In this document: one piece after another, positions 12,251-24,329 of the stretch
How the letters are laid out: each line of letters begins with the position of its first letter
Position numbering within the stretch: the stretch's first letter is position 1
DNA from: Liolophura sinensis
Lineage: Eukaryota; Mollusca; Polyplacophora; Chitonida; Chitonidae
DNA: 64,000 nucleotides
Assembly (NCBI RefSeq): GCF_032854445.1
Contig: NW_027018125.1
Location: forward strand, 1 to 64,000
Direction of reading: 5' to 3'
Program-made: the position numbers and the translations under genes
The notes under the pieces: model-generated
What the model was told of the DNA's origin: nothing
Seen by the model: the letters and a program-made list of their open reading frames with translations, nothing else
The model's database searches: none

Positions 12251-12911
12251 TAATCAAACGTTTGTTTTTTTTAACATTCCACCTCTATAAATCTTGTTTA
12301 ACCAAATCGCTCACTTGTACTTGGGAGTGATCTCCCCTTACTTACAAATTAATGCTATCAATTGAGTTTCTCATACAGCAAATGCCTATAAATCCACCAG
12401 CAGAATCCTAGATTATGCAAGAACACAAAAAGTCCGACACAGTGTGCTATCGTGGTAAGTTATAGGGATGAGTCTAACAGAGTACCTATAGTTCTTGTGA
12501 TCATAATCAGCGCTTAAATAACAAAGTATATGTTAGGACATGTTTTGTTCACAAATGTTTCCGATGAAGATTTACGTCACATGTTAACCACAGGTGCACA
12601 TGCTTTGTGAGATGTTTAGTGGGGCTAGAATGTCTGTGTTTGAGTATATCGCAAGTTAAACACTAACAAACTGATCACTGGTAAATCCTAGAAACGTCAA
12701 AAATTATATGCAAGTACACACCACATTAAATAACAGGGAAATCTCTGAATATTCCAAGAATGTCGGTGAAGAACCAATGGAGAAATCTGTAATTATGTTC
12801 AACACAGGTATGTCCAGATGTTCTGTTCAATCACAGTGGTCATTGGCGCCACACTGGCTGGGGTGATCAGCGACCGGGGTGAGGTGGTGGTGTGGCAAGA
12901 TCAATCATAGA

Positions 12912-13170
12912 CGACAGGCCCGGGTGGCACAGTTGTTAGATCGTCCGCTTCGGGAGCGGTAGATTCAGGATCAATCTTGAGTCGAGTCACACCTTTAAAA
13001 AAAGACTTTAAAAGAGAAAGTTGTAGCTTCCTCGCTTGGCGTTTAGCGTGAAGGGGATAGTGCAACGACTGGTTGACTCTTATCAGTATAATGGCTCGGG
13101 CGGGGCGGGTTTACTTCGGTAAGTCGTCTTAGTGAAGCGGCACTAGATGAAAGACCAGTGGAAATCCATC
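12912..13170 (+). repeat. Second tRNA-derived SINE family, copy 1
   Basis: Begins with a tRNA-like head, 'ggcccgggtggcacagttgt' then 'cgtccgcttcgggagcgg', with a degenerate B box. A conserved body follows: 'agttgtagcttcctcgcttg', 'gcaacgactggttgac', 'cagtataatggctcggg', 'taagtcgtcttagtgaagcg'. The same family is present reversed at 18985-19245 and 37705-37958. Confidence 0.8.
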
Positions 13171-13427
13171 CTGCAACAAGGAGGCATATTACATACAGGC
13201 GGGTACATGTAGTTGTTTCAAGTGTCCGAAATTCAAAATGTTCTGAATGTTTGGTGAGTTAAATCAGTGATATACCAATTGGCTCAGTGTTTCTTCTATA
13301 GCTCCATTGGCATAACATTGGCCATATTTAGACAACAACCTTGTGTTACGTCTGGTTTGATCACTAGAGCATTCATTTCTATCCTATCCTTTCTATTCAG
13401 AAACTTTTCAGGAGAAGTGCATGGTAC

Positions 13428-13612
13428 TGAATTATTTATTTATGTATTTATTTGATTGGTGTTTGGTTATTTGATTTGTGTTTTACGCCGTACTCAAGCA
13501 TATTTCGTCTATACGACGGCGGCCAGCATTATGTTGGGAAGGAACCGAACAGAGCCGGGGGGAGAGTGGGGTGGGGGGGGGGGGGAGATACACGATCATC
13601 CGCAGGCTGAAA
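13428..13612 (-). repeat. SINE fragment with duplicated tail segment
   Basis: The tail reads 'tttatttgattggtgtttgg' and then again 'ttatttgatttgtgttttac', a partial duplication. The body continues to 'catccgcaggct' near 13608, with a poly-G run at about 13571-13587. The tRNA-like head is missing. Confidence 0.75.
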
Positions 13613-13654
13613 GGTAATAATTCGGTTTCCATATCAAAATTTTGCGAATAGTAA

Positions 13655-14090
13655 CAGGGAGGAGAGTGTATATTTCTCAGTGCAGCTACTACACACATAG
13701 ACTCTTTTATGTGATTCCGGACCAAGAAATCTCTATAACCCATTGTATTACAGATGCAAGGTTTGATGAATATGGGTGGGAAACACTAAGGTGCATGGGG
13801 TAAAGTACCGGGCAAGCCTCCTGATTCAACAACGTAGATAAAACAGGGATAGGTGGAATACACTGGTAAAATGCGAAGAACAGTCTATGAAAATTAAAAA
13901 AGGACACATAATTTAACTGAAAATAAAGGCTTTCTACGCTCTTCAAAAATGTCAAAGTAGTACACCATTAAATTTGACTAACTACAGAGGCATGCGCTCA
14001 CTCACTTGTAGAAAAATACAAATGCCACAACTCTTTTTTTCTGATTCTAAACGTTATAATAAATATATACATTTTAATACTTAAGCATTT
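13655..14090. repeat. Dispersed repeat, copy 2 of a pair
   Basis: See the 11800-12250 copy. Shared blocks occur in the same order and orientation about 1.85 kb apart. Confidence 0.6.
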
Positions 14091-15760
14091 TTCTGTACTG
14101 AACAATGACATAGTGGCTGTGCTGTAAATTATGCTATATCAACTAATACGGAAATCCAAGTAACAATACTGCATAGCGCAAATAAGACCAGTGAGGTTGG
14201 GTTTTGTTTAAGACCACGACGTCTTCCTTAGCACCTGGCACAGAAACGGGTTTATGTAACGAGCATTTGTTTGACTTATGCTTGTAAAGACCCAGTTACA
14301 TGTATTTCTAAATCACGAGTGGCAAAGATTAATGGAAAAAGATACAGGAGGCCCAAAAAGGAAGACAGATGTAGTACTACTGATTCAGGCCGAGAGGGTT
14401 TAGTAAACTCATGAATCTTGTGTCATATAAATTTGTAGTTCTGCTTATTGCAGGTTGAGCGTTTGCTTTTCGGTTATCAATAGGTATTTGACAATGTGAA
14501 TTATGAACAGAATGAATGAGTGAATGAATGATGCTTGACACTCGTTCGCAAAACTTCAATCATATAGATCTAATGACGAAAAACCTGATTTATGTTTTTT
14601 TCCACTTTCACAACGAAGTGTTGATGAAATGCAAACAAAATGAACTGATGACCCTTCTGGTCTTCAACAGTTGACAAAGGTGTTAATATTTAGCGAAATG
14701 TGATATGTTTTGAAAGCAAACATTTTCTTGAAATTGCTTTCGGACCTATAGAGACAGTGTTCAGTGAGATTTACTCCATCAATAATGTTTGACTGCAGAC
14801 AACGCTTTAAGAAATTAACTATATATAACTAATTAACTAACACCTCCCCAAACGTACAGTTCATATAGATCAATTTCTGAAATAGTATAATGAATACAAT
14901 TTTATTGAGTTTGGAAGCTAATAATTAGCTGTTTGGACATCATAATTAAAGACCATATAAAACGTCAACAGAAAAGTTGTGTTTTATATTAAAACATTAA
15001 GCGCGACAACTGCAGAAAATAAAAAGTATCTTATAACATTTTAAAACTACATATGTAATATACATGTAAATGAGTGAAATATCAGCACATCACAGTTTGT
15101 CTCCAAATATATTATACATTATTACTTTGAAAACTTTAAACTTATCACTTATAAAGGTATATAACATGGTATAATAAATCTAGTACATGTGCCTTAAGGC
15201 TTGCGTTTGTTAGAATTATCTTCGTTGTAATTAAAATACCCGATTGTAACTTGTTTAGTATGACATACATGTATGCATGTGTTAACATAACTTCTCAAAC
15301 ATCTCATGTTGTGTATACGCAAAAAAAAAAACATTGATCAATTCTAAAATAATCAATGAATAACTATAAAGGGAAGATAGCTGTAATTCAAGGAACAATA
15401 CGCAATGCATTGCAGCTTACAGTGAAATATGTTAGTAATAGACACACATCTTAGTAGGAATACAAGCTTATAAGGTTTTGTGCACGTCTCCGGTGTAATT
15501 TTGTTCAAAATTCTGAAATACACCTAATTCAGATCAATTTCGAATGGCATGCGTCCGCTACGCTAGACTCTCACACTAAGCAACACGTAAACGACCAAGT
15601 TATTTTGAAAGTAGCAAGGGTTAAACTATATTTTCATTTTAGGAAGCTAAAACCCTGTCGTCCTTGAAGGAGACAGCTATGTTAAACTCGAGTGCAAGTA
15701 TGACGATATATACGCTGTCACAAAACCTTCTGGAACAAACTATTCCATCACGTGCAAAGT
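14090..15760. other. AT-rich intergenic sequence, nothing recognised
   Basis: No coding frame with family similarity, no tandem array, no SINE. Short 'gaatgaatgagtgaatgaatg' microrepeat at about 14511-14531. Confidence 0.5.
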
Positions 15761-16239
15761 TATCAAGGAATGACCGCACTGACACAAACGTTTTTCATTC
15801 ATTTTTTTAGGCAATGGAAAGAGAGAAAAAACTATATGCTGTTAACGCTTCAGATTGTACATGCTATTCTTGGTTACGGCGTACGGCGTGTGTTATTTGT
15901 GTTAAACGTCGTTTTGGGAATTAGTCTTGCCGTTATTAACCTGGAAAGTCCTTAATGGTTGACCATTGGTATACAAATGTTTGTTTGGATGCATGGGTTA
16001 AATTGTTTAAATGTTTAGTTAACTAATTTGTCTTTTATGAAATAAAAACAGAGAATAAAAAACAAGTTCCGCTAACGCGAGAGATCTACCCATGTATGAT
16101 TTCAAACATCAAAATTTCATTGTTTGGGGCCTGGGCTTGAAGGCCTGATCCCTTTGCACTGTTTTAATGTGATTCTATGTTCAATGTGACGACTATACAA
16201 CAGTTTCAGTAATTTCAGACCAGTGACATTTAACAAATT

Positions 16240-16400
16240 GCAATTAGCATCACTCCATATTTTTTGTGCTAAGGGGCGTGTAATTCGCTACTGTTTACCC
16301 ATGTACATTAACAGTTAGAATAAAACCCTACCTTAGGTAAGTTGACAAGAGGCCGTATTAATTATAATGTATATAATTTCAATATTAATGGACAACAACT
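16240..16400 (+). repeat. Dispersed repeat family A copy
   Basis: Shares 'atttaacaaattgcaattag', 'taattcgctactgttta' and 'gttgacaagaggccgta' with the copies at 0.5 and 2.8 kb. Truncated before the core. Confidence 0.5.
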
Positions 16401-16460
16401 TACGTACAATATAAGGGAATTTTGGGCGTTTGTGTTACAGCTTAGGGCTTCGAAATATAT

Positions 16461-16535
16461 TTTTTATTTATTTATTTATATCATTGGCGTTTTACGGCGT
16501 TCTCAAGAATATTTCATTTATACGACGGCGGATCT
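16461..16535 (-). repeat. SINE tail fragment
   Basis: 'tatttatttatttatatcat' followed by 'ggcgttttacggcgttctca' and 'agaatatttcatttatacga cggcgg'-type wording. Only the tail-proximal 75 bp is present. Confidence 0.75.
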
Positions 16536-17059
16536 CGTACTTTATGTGATGTCTTATTCGTTCAGTCACTCTTATTTACGTAATGCAAACAGATGATGCA
16601 GCATTTTTGATATAAGGGCGATATTAATAAAATCTAGAGTTACATAGTCAGTGAAATCTGTGCATTGTTTCACCGTGCTGTTTGAAGACAAGTATCGAAC
16701 ATACTATTTTGTACAAAAACAATTTATCGGAGAACACCAGGTAAAATCATATGTAGAACCCACTCACTATATTGACAAGTTTTACTTCAGAGTAATTTAC
16801 AGGCAAAAGTCAATATAGGAATAGGTTACTACATTCCGGCTCTAATTACATCGCAATCAGTAGTACTTACTTCGTTATGTGAACTTTCTATATGGTTTTA
16901 AATCGTTTAGTTAACAGATTTTGTTCTAGCAATTATTGGTTCACAAGGTGGCAGGGAAACAAGAGAAAATAACCCAAAGATACAAATATCTGCTAAAAGT
17001 CGTGTTCATAGGGCGCGACTTGCCGTATTGACTCGACGGATTCGACAAACGGATTCGTT

Positions 17060-17265
17060 TACCAGAAAAGCAGCCAACAGTTTTCAACGACGCAGGAAAG
17101 GCACAAGGCATGCTCCAGGCGACCGAGTGAAATCAGCACATTCAAAGTTGTCGACAATAAAGTATTTATATCAGTTGCCGCTTGATTGCAATTGTTCAAA
17201 TATCCAAAACCGCGATCCAATTCAAAACGATGTATACACAGACCCAGCACCGGAAAAAGCGGAAC
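17060..17265 (-). repeat. Dispersed repeat family B copy
   Basis: Read in reverse complement it gives 'gtctgtgtatacatcg', 'ggatatttgaacaattgcaa', 'ggcaactgatataaatac' and 'ttattgtcgac', in the same order as 24360-24475. The plus-strand frame 17028-17432 crosses it and is therefore not treated as a gene. Confidence 0.55.
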
Positions 17266-17325
17266 TAGACACTATCATGAAACAGAGCTCTGTCCACATC
17301 TACTTACACGAGAATTATGCTCACT

Positions 17326-17961
17326 TCAGTACCTGGAGTGAAGGCGTCCGATGGAACAACCCTGACACACCAGCTTTCGTAGCATCAACCTGTGACGTTG
17401 ATTCAAATCATCAAACAACACGCAGGATCTAACAAATGGTACAAGGTGAGATATGAACACGCCATATGCAGGACCCTTCGGTACATTGCTGTCCAAGTAA
17501 GCACAGCCTTCAATGCCAAAACTAAAGCTATCTCTCTTGCCGCACAGGTTTCTGTACAAACATGTCCAGAAAAATATACCATCTGGAGAACCTATGGTTT
17601 CCTTTAAATCCAGTAAATATGTTTCACAGCATTTGCTATACATGGATTGCTTAAAGCCAGCAGATCATAAATATACCGTTTAGTGAATAAGAAAGATCGG
17701 ACCTGATGAGGTCCACTCCCTAGTAATTTCTGCATATGGTTGTATTCATACAGGAACAGAAGCCAAAAGGGTGCCACAATTTGTACCCAATGGAATACCT
17801 ATACACTGTTGGTATACTGTTTCCCTGAATTTCACAAAGATATTAATAAGAAACTCAGGGAATTCGGTGAACGACGAAACATCCCATGAATGGTAACCCT
17901 TGTATGTACTAGCTTTTGACGTTAATGTAGCAGTGACCAGTTTTATTACACACCGATACAA
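17326..17961 (-). pseudogene. Penelope-like reverse transcriptase relic
   Basis: Two minus-strand frames carry parts of one reverse transcriptase. The 17961-17746 frame has FVKFRETVYQQCIGIPLG followed by TNC, the VYQQxxGIPMGTNCAPLLA signature of Penelope-like and related RTs. The 17643-17326 frame has LCGKRDSFSFGI, then LDSNVPKGPAYGVFISHL and a FDDLNQRHRLMLRKL tail, matching the thumb-proximal part of the same RT family. The catalytic YxDD region that should lie between them (about 17650-17740) is not intact, and a stop and frame change separate the pieces. No GIY-YIG nuclease was found. Inactive remnant; assignment to Penelope rather than a near relative is inference. Confidence 0.7.
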
Positions 17962-18170
17962 TTAGTGATGAAATTCTATCAATTAAATCTGTGTGAGGAA
18001 TTGCAGTATAGAGAGTAGGCAGTTTAGTCCACAGTGAAGCAAGTGCTGGTACCGTTGTCTCATGATAAATACATGTAGTGGAAATGAAGGCTTTATTGCT
18101 TTGTTGACGTTACTGTAGCGGTGACCACTTTTGTTAAACACCAATGCAGTTAGTGATGGAATAGTGATGA
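17895..18170. repeat. Direct repeat pair of about 70 bp
   Basis: 17902-17972 and 18109-18170 share 'tgacgttaatgtagcagtga'/'tgacgttactgtagcggtga', 'ccagttttattacacacc'/'ccacttttgttaaacacc' and 'agttagtgatg'. The right copy overlaps the stop codon of the candidate last exon of the receptor gene. Confidence 0.6.
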
Positions 18171-18290
18171 CGATCCCCCCTCGAGAAAGGTAATGCTGGC
18201 GTAGGTCGTCGTGGTCTCAGCAGGGTGTGTGATGGATTTGTTGTCCACGAATTTCGCGTCCGCGTCCACCAGTACGCGCGCACCTTTCAT
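18150..18290 (-). CDS. Candidate last exon of the Ig receptor (phase unresolved)
   Basis: A good acceptor (tctcttccag) precedes a GC-rich frame of 46 codons: it starts MKGARVLVDADAKF, ends THPAETTTTYASITFLE plus a short tail, then TAA at 18152-18150. TTYASI fits the ITSM pattern TxYxx(V/I) used by SLAM-family and Siglec/CEACAM tails, which suits the preceding exon's ITIM-like motif. The problem is phase. The 19537-19432 exon ends in phase 2, and a direct join would give AGA followed by TGA (stop at 18287-18289). An intervening small exon, an alternative upstream donor, or true termination at this TGA are all possible. The stop codon lies in a short direct repeat. Composition and motif argue for coding. 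Confidence 0.45.
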   Translation of the reverse strand: MKGARVLVDADAKFVDNKSITHPAETTTTYASITFLEGGSSSLFHH

Positions 18291-18984
18291 CTGGAAGAGA
18301 TGATATTTAAGAGAGAATAGCGATTAAAATAACGGCAGATCAATTTTGTACCACAAACTCCTAATCAATTAGTGAACCTGTTCAAACTGTATTGTCTTGA
18401 AACGTTATTGCCTTGTGCGTTCTATCCTCGAACGTTTTTGACCGAGGACATATTTGAGCATAGTCAAAATCTAAACTGTTTTAACGTTTGTATCGTATTC
18501 CCTCAAAGCTGCATCATAATGTCATACTAGGTTTTATCCTGTTTACTCCAGAGTTGCTCCCCTTGGTCATACTTAGCAATTTCTCGGTCAAATGGAATGA
18601 GAACCCTATTAGCACTGCCGTTTCTCGGGAATGTCATTCTCTGTGTTTTAGGGTGTCGAGTCTTTTTTCGCTGCCATCAGGGGCAGGTATGAGTTTTAAT
18701 GATGAATTTAAATTCTGGGCAAAAAGACACAAGAAGTGTGATCAGGCTGTGAGTGACGCCACCTTGGCGTTTCTAGGCAGCTGCACAATTTGACAGTCAA
18801 CCTATGTCAAGATTTTCATGGCTGCTTTCTCACAGGAAGGGCCAGGTATTCACCTAATCTTATCGTTCACGAAATGTTTGTGACTGAAATACAGCACTAA
18901 AAGTTAACTTGGTCGCTTGAGGAAATTTAATATGTTTTTGAGTCATATAACGATGAGGATTCATTAGTTGTGTGTACATTTACT

Positions 18985-19245
18985 GGATCTTCTTGTGGCG
19001 AGTCCATGCCGCCAAAGTACTGCCGCCGCTGCCGCCACTAAACCATTATGCCAAAGACAACAGGTATGGCACCCCACCTAGTCAACCCACCGTGTCAGAG
19101 CCGGGCCAAAAATCATGTTTCCCTGCTCTAACCTCTCAGTGCTGAGCGCCAAGCAAGCAGCAGCAAGTAACATTTTTAAAGCCTTTGGTGTGACCCGACC
19201 TGAATTTGATCATCGGGTCTCCCAACTTCGAGGCGGACTCTTAGT
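18985..19245 (-). repeat. Second SINE family, copy 2 (reversed)
   Basis: In reverse complement it contains a B-box-like 'gatcaaattcagg', 'gtcacaccaaaggctt', 'cgcttggcgctcagcact gag'-type wording and 'accaccataatgg'-like body. It aligns with 12912-13170 and 37705-37958 and lies in the intron before the candidate last exon. Confidence 0.7.
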
Positions 19246-19431
19246 AATGATATACATGTACATGGTATAGTGTTATACCACCTCACTTCGTTGCATCTCA
19301 AATAAATGTGCCCCTGTGCCCCTGTCACGTGCATACCTTGCAGACAGCCGTAGATTACTTACGTCATGCATAATCAGATGTGTATCTACGTGTGTCTGAA
19401 TTACAAACGCGAGAAAACAGCAAACGTGTAC

Positions 19432-19537
19432 CTGGTCAGGTCTGCGGTTTCCAAGCGGTCATCATATCCTAAGTTATAATACATCACTTCATCGCCACCA
19501 AAAGCCGCATTAGCAAAGGTGTCCACAGAAATTTGGC
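19432..19537 (-). CDS. Ig receptor cytoplasmic exon with ITIM-like motif
   Basis: Acceptor 'tttatccag' at 19539-19538 and donor 'gtacac' from 19431 bound a 106 nt exon, phase 1 to phase 2. It reads QISVDTFANAAFGGD, then EVMYYNLGYDDRLE, then TADLT. VMYYNL matches the ITIM consensus (I/V/L/S)xYxx(L/V/I) exactly, so if phosphorylated it could recruit SH2-domain phosphatases or kinases; that function is inference. The exon is acidic and has three tyrosines within seven residues (YYNLGYD). The preceding exon (23889-23827) ends in phase 1, which fits; the following exon is uncertain (see 18150-18290). Confidence 0.65.
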
Positions 19538-19949
19538 CTGGATAAAGACAAAGAGACACATAAACGTGCAAAATAGCTGCACGAAACTGTTTATCTCAGA
19601 ATGCATTTTATCTTTATTTTATCAATTTGCTATTCAAGGAGATCGTGTGGATAGCTGTGAACTTCTAATATCTCATTTTAACATCATTTTAGGGTTACGT
19701 TGTTTGCTTATCCATCAGACAACATCTGTCTCAGACGTTGTTTTATGTGAGGTACATGTGTTACACCGTACATTACACTGGGGAACATTGGAAAATGAGC
19801 CACATAGCCTGTGGTTCTTAATGGCAAAAAGCAAACGACACTCGTGTGGCGGTTGCATAGTCCAGTATTCGTTACATACGATTGTGTCCGCCTCCGATAT
19901 GGTGTGCATGTCTGAACATCGTACGTGGGAAAGGTGTCAATAATTTGTC

Positions 19950-22300
19950 ATAATATCAGCGTTTTATGCCCAACACTCCCGTCTATGGAGGACCAAATTG
20001 ACATTCATCGAAAATTGGCGATTTCGATAAATAAATTATCGATGTCAATAAATCTTTATAAATATCGTTATTTATTTATCAACATCGGTAATTCATTTAT
20101 CGATATGGCTAATTCATTTATTGATGTCTACAATTCTCGATTAAATGTTAATTTGGCCACTCATACCTCCACGCATAAAACAGATCGTTGTCGTATGGGT
20201 GAAAACTGCAGTTAAAGAATAAGAAAAAAAAATAGGCAAAATGCGGCACATAGTGGAAAAAAATGTGCTCGCAACGCCTTTAGGGGAATGAAAAGATTGT
20301 GAATAAATCGGATGTGGGTGTAGCAATAAAGGACCCAAGCGTGAATTTCAACATCTGTATACCAGTCGCAGACAAAGAAGGGACGTTTCAAAGTCGATAA
20401 CCACACGACCCATTTTCAGAACAAAACGTCATTTCCTAAGGAAACCATGTGCAGAAAACTGATCAGAGCATACACAAAGCATTAGAAATGGCAGGGCCTC
20501 GTGTTGCTCATTTTGGCTTGCTATAGATTGTTTCATGGGCCATTTATGGTGTGCATTTATTGCACTACCAGTACATCCAATTTGTATGGAGAAATAAGAG
20601 ATTACAGTGTCCATGAAAATCCATTACTGCACTTAGTCCTATGTGGGGGTAGTTATGAAAATAATTGCCTGATTGCCATTAGTTCTAAGCATGCACAAGT
20701 TCAGATGATAGGCAAGATGGATGGTAAGTTTCATCAAAATTGGCGCAGTAGTTTTTGGGAGGAGGTGCATGATCGGACGAACAATCGGGATGATATACGG
20801 CATGATTCCAGTATACCCTCTAACTTCGTTGAGCAGGGTATAATAATGAAATATACTCATATCTATTAATCGCACAGCTGCTTTAACTGTAACAATTCGA
20901 TTTATTAAGTTTTTTGGACTTCATTTTGTGCAATTTTGCCTAGTGTAATATGAAAGAGAATATCAGATATGCTTATCCTTTGGCCATCACTGTTATTTCA
21001 TTTATATAACTGATATTATATCTAGTTATATATTAGTTTGTCAAATGTGCCCTTAAATTATTGACACTAATATGTCTAATATTCCCTGCATTAACGCAAA
21101 ACGTATGTGGTAACAGAAAAGACTGTGCTTGTAGCGCCGATGAAAAATGTCTGGGGGAATCAGACAGAATTAGTAAACTGTTAATTTCCACGAAGTGTAA
21201 TAAAAAAAAGTAGGTTGGTGATGGCTGCAAACTGAACAAAAACATGGTCACATCTAAACGACTGAACTCTGTACGCGTTTAACTGGAAGACAAAAATCAA
21301 GCCGAACATAGAAACAATTTGGTGAAAAATAAGAAGATACTACATGTAAAACAATCTGTTGAAAACCATTTATACATGGATAACATTACCTTATAATTAT
21401 GACACCAACATGTTTGGTTTGTTACTATTGCTTTCATCTTTCTGTTCTGATGTTCAATTCAAAATTGATTGTTTCCACATTTGTATTCCTGATAAATTAC
21501 AAGATACAATGGGGAAATACAGATCACATCAACATCAATTTGAAAGATATCAATTTATTGCACGTTAACAACAAGGCTGGGGAAATCTTGTAACTTTTTG
21601 GTCATACTAAAGCCTGGAGTTGTGTTAGACCATAAGGAAACAATACACTACAATCATTTGCAGTTCAGAGTCACGCCTGATTTTTTTTGGCAAGCTTTGA
21701 GTTTATATATAAACTTAATTTGTGTGCACTGCTGCATATTTTTCAGATTCGGTTCAGTGTTTCTTCCAGTAAATCAAAATAGTTAAAAAGTAATTCTCAC
21801 GATTTTCATCCCCTTTGCCTTTGGTAACACCAGTTTTGTCACCATACGTAGATTTTCCTATTAAATAATCCTAAAATGTAATTAAATTATAACGATAAAT
21901 GGAACACCTTTAGCAAATAGAGACACTAAACTGTAAAGTAAAATTACAGCAATTACAGTGCATGTCTCTTTTGCTTAGCAAAACAATTCGCATCTGGTTT
22001 TAATTAGGACTTCATGGAAAGTACAATTGGTGAACAAAGATCGAGAGACAAGCACATAACGCTCAGTAGAACAGTTTCGGAGTTTACTTTAAATGAAAAC
22101 TATGCTATAATCCCAATAAGTACATATATTTGTGGTAATGATTCGTCCGTGACTTGCGTTTTCGTTTACCTGACTTTGGCTTGAAGCCCCCTTAGTTTTA
22201 CCGAAGGCAAATCAAAAGAAAAGGCTAAAAAGGGAACACAACCTGATTCTCCATTCATGCAGACATTGTATAAAAACAAATCAGGTTATAAAAAGAACTA
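19950..22300. other. Large intron, little recognised
   Basis: About 20020-20140 is a run of short AT-rich motifs related to 'atcgatnnnataaatnaatt', resembling 58870-59290. Other open frames (for example 20501-20869) have no family match. No exon with good splice sites in the right phase was found on the minus strand here. Confidence 0.4.
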
Positions 22301-22745
22301 CAACTCACAGTGTACATCCAGAGCAGAGACGAGTGCAGTACATTTCGGAAATTTACGTCTGTTACGATTATTATTTTCACTGTTTATGTAAATGCTGAAA
22401 CAGACGCATGTCTTACAGCCCCTATAACCGCAGCTTCAGCAGAATTAGTTTTAAAATATCCAGTGATATTAATTGTGATTTGATAGACGTCGACGATGTA
22501 GAATGTTTCAAAACATCCAGTGATGTTAATTGTGATTTGATAGACGCCGACGGTTTAGAATTACTTAAAATGCTGAGGTGTAATCACATTTAATAAATAT
22601 TTACGTGAAACCATTGTAAACCGGCCAGACCTCGGAGGTGCCTAGTACACCAGAAAGCTGGTTTATTAAATAATGTACAGTATTAAATAATATATGTAGA
22701 GTAAAACCAGAATCGCGACTGTAAACCAGTGAAATCCGGTATGTC

Positions 22746-23240
22746 GTCAATTTGTACCATGCTGCTGAGCGGTAGTCCACACGGCGAAAAGGTTTGTAAG
22801 GTACATGCCGTTGAGCGGAGGTCTACACTACGAGAAGGTTTTTGAGGTCAATGCCGTTGAGCGGAGGTCTACAAGGCGAAAAGTTTTTGAGATACATGCC
22901 GTTGAGTGGTGGTCTACACCACGAGAAGGTTTGTGAGGTACATGTCGTTGAGCGGTGGTCTACACCACCAAAAGATTTTTAAGGTACATGCCGTTAAGCG
23001 GAGGTCTACAGGGCGAGAAGGTTTGTGTGGTACATGCCATTGAGCGGTGGTCTACACCACCAGAAGGTTTGTGAGGTACATGCCGTTGAGCGGTGGTCCA
23101 CACCACGAGAAGATTTTTGAGGTACATGCCGTTGAGCGGTGGTCTACACCACAAGAAGGTTTTTAAGGTACAAGCCGTTGACCGCAGGCCTACAAGGCGA
23201 GAAGGTTTGTGAGGTACATGCCGTTGAGCAGTGGTGTACA
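22746..23240. repeat. 46 bp minisatellite, about 10-11 units
   Basis: A unit of about 46 bp recurs: 'aggtacatgccgttgagcgg' then 'tggtctacaccacgagaagg' then 'tttgtg', with variants (ggaggtctacaaggcg; atgtcgttg). The 102-residue minus-strand frame over it (repeated 'HVPHKPS' and 'GMYLKNLLVV') is a translation of the repeat and not a gene. It lies in the intron between the 23889-23827 and 19537-19432 exons. Confidence 0.9.
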
Positions 23241-23826
23241 CGTGGCACTGGCACTCTGGTTTCTTCAACTCATAAGTCTGAACGCCCTAATACAAGTCAT
23301 ACATTCTGGTGCACGGCAACAAACATCAGTCAAATGAAAATATCCACAAATCCAATTAAAATTATATGAAACTGGTGAACAAACTTCTATTCTTCTAATT
23401 CCATTACTTAATGAATGGATGAAGTCCTATTGGAATGACAATAAACGTTTGGCAGAAATAAAATGTCAACTATGTAGCGTTTAAGGAAATCAAAACTGTT
23501 TTCTCATTGGCTTTCAGTTTTGTTGACTTCATCATATACTGGACCCTCTGGAGCTAAAAATTAATTGTAATAAAACATTATTCATGTTCCTATTGTTATT
23601 TTCCTTTTCCGATGTCAGGTAAGCGGCTTTTCACGCACAACGTATGACAATGCACACTAATCTATTTAAGACAAATTTGTGATGTTTTATATGAAAGGAA
23701 CGTTATACTTTCGCTGTCAAAATCTTCGGAAATCTCTCCACTTTTTGTGAGATTGTAAAACAAATAAATAACAACAAAAACAGTAATAAGAAAACATAAA
23801 GGTTTGCTGGCATGTATAAAACTGAC

Positions 23827-23889
23827 CTTTTGCAGCTTTGCTGGTTTTGCTTGGTGCATTTAATGCAGCATAGACCGGCGCTGCCTCCC
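23827..23889 (-). CDS. Ig receptor cytoplasmic exon (YAAL)
   Basis: 63 nt, phase 1 to 1. Acceptor 'tttaatttcag', donor 'gtcagt'. It reads EAAPVYAALNAPSKTSKAAK, an alanine- and lysine-rich segment with one tyrosine in the context VYAAL. Being symmetric, it could be skipped without a frame change. Its phase fits the 24802-24759 exon upstream and the 19537-19432 exon downstream. Confidence 0.65.
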
Positions 23890-24329
23890 CTGAAATTAAA
23901 GGTAATACACTGTAATGTATATGAATAAATATATATAAATATAAATAGACGCGATTAAACTGTCGACTAAAATTCCTGTGAATACAAGTGTTTGTCTGTG
24001 CCTCGTTTTACTGACCACTATGCACTATTAAAGACAAAATCCACAATTGCTTTATAAAGAAAAAAATAAATTGTATTCGGGTATACTGGACATATATGGG
24101 CATCAAGGGCAACATTGGAGATGAGAACTTGCTGTAACATATTTCAGAGTCTATAAACCATAAGAGGGTTGTTCACCAGTTCATTACAAAGTGAAGTGAA
24201 TCTTGTTGCCCATTAAAGTGGTGGTCACCTTGTAGAGGACCAATGAGCCCCATTAGCGTTTGTTACCTACTTCCTGTATCTTTTAAAGTTCTCGCCAACC
24301 AAACTAAGAATTTTTTTTCAATTTCTGAT

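Noticed and set aside
17028-17432. 134-residue plus-strand frame
   Set aside because: Overlaps repeat family B and the antisense of the Penelope-like RT; no domain recognised.
18862-18891. 30 nt candidate micro-exon (tcacaaacatttcgtgaacg...)
   Set aside because: Splice sites look acceptable, but phase 2-2 does not reconcile the 19432 exon with the 18290 frame, so support is insufficient.
22746-23240. CRISPR-like array (regular repeats)
   Set aside because: The units are contiguous and similar throughout, with no unique spacers, and the context is eukaryotic; it is a minisatellite. The same reasoning applies to 31441-32407.
22960-23369. 102- and 76-residue frames across the 46 bp minisatellite
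   Set aside because: The repeat unit explains the openness; no splice or family support.
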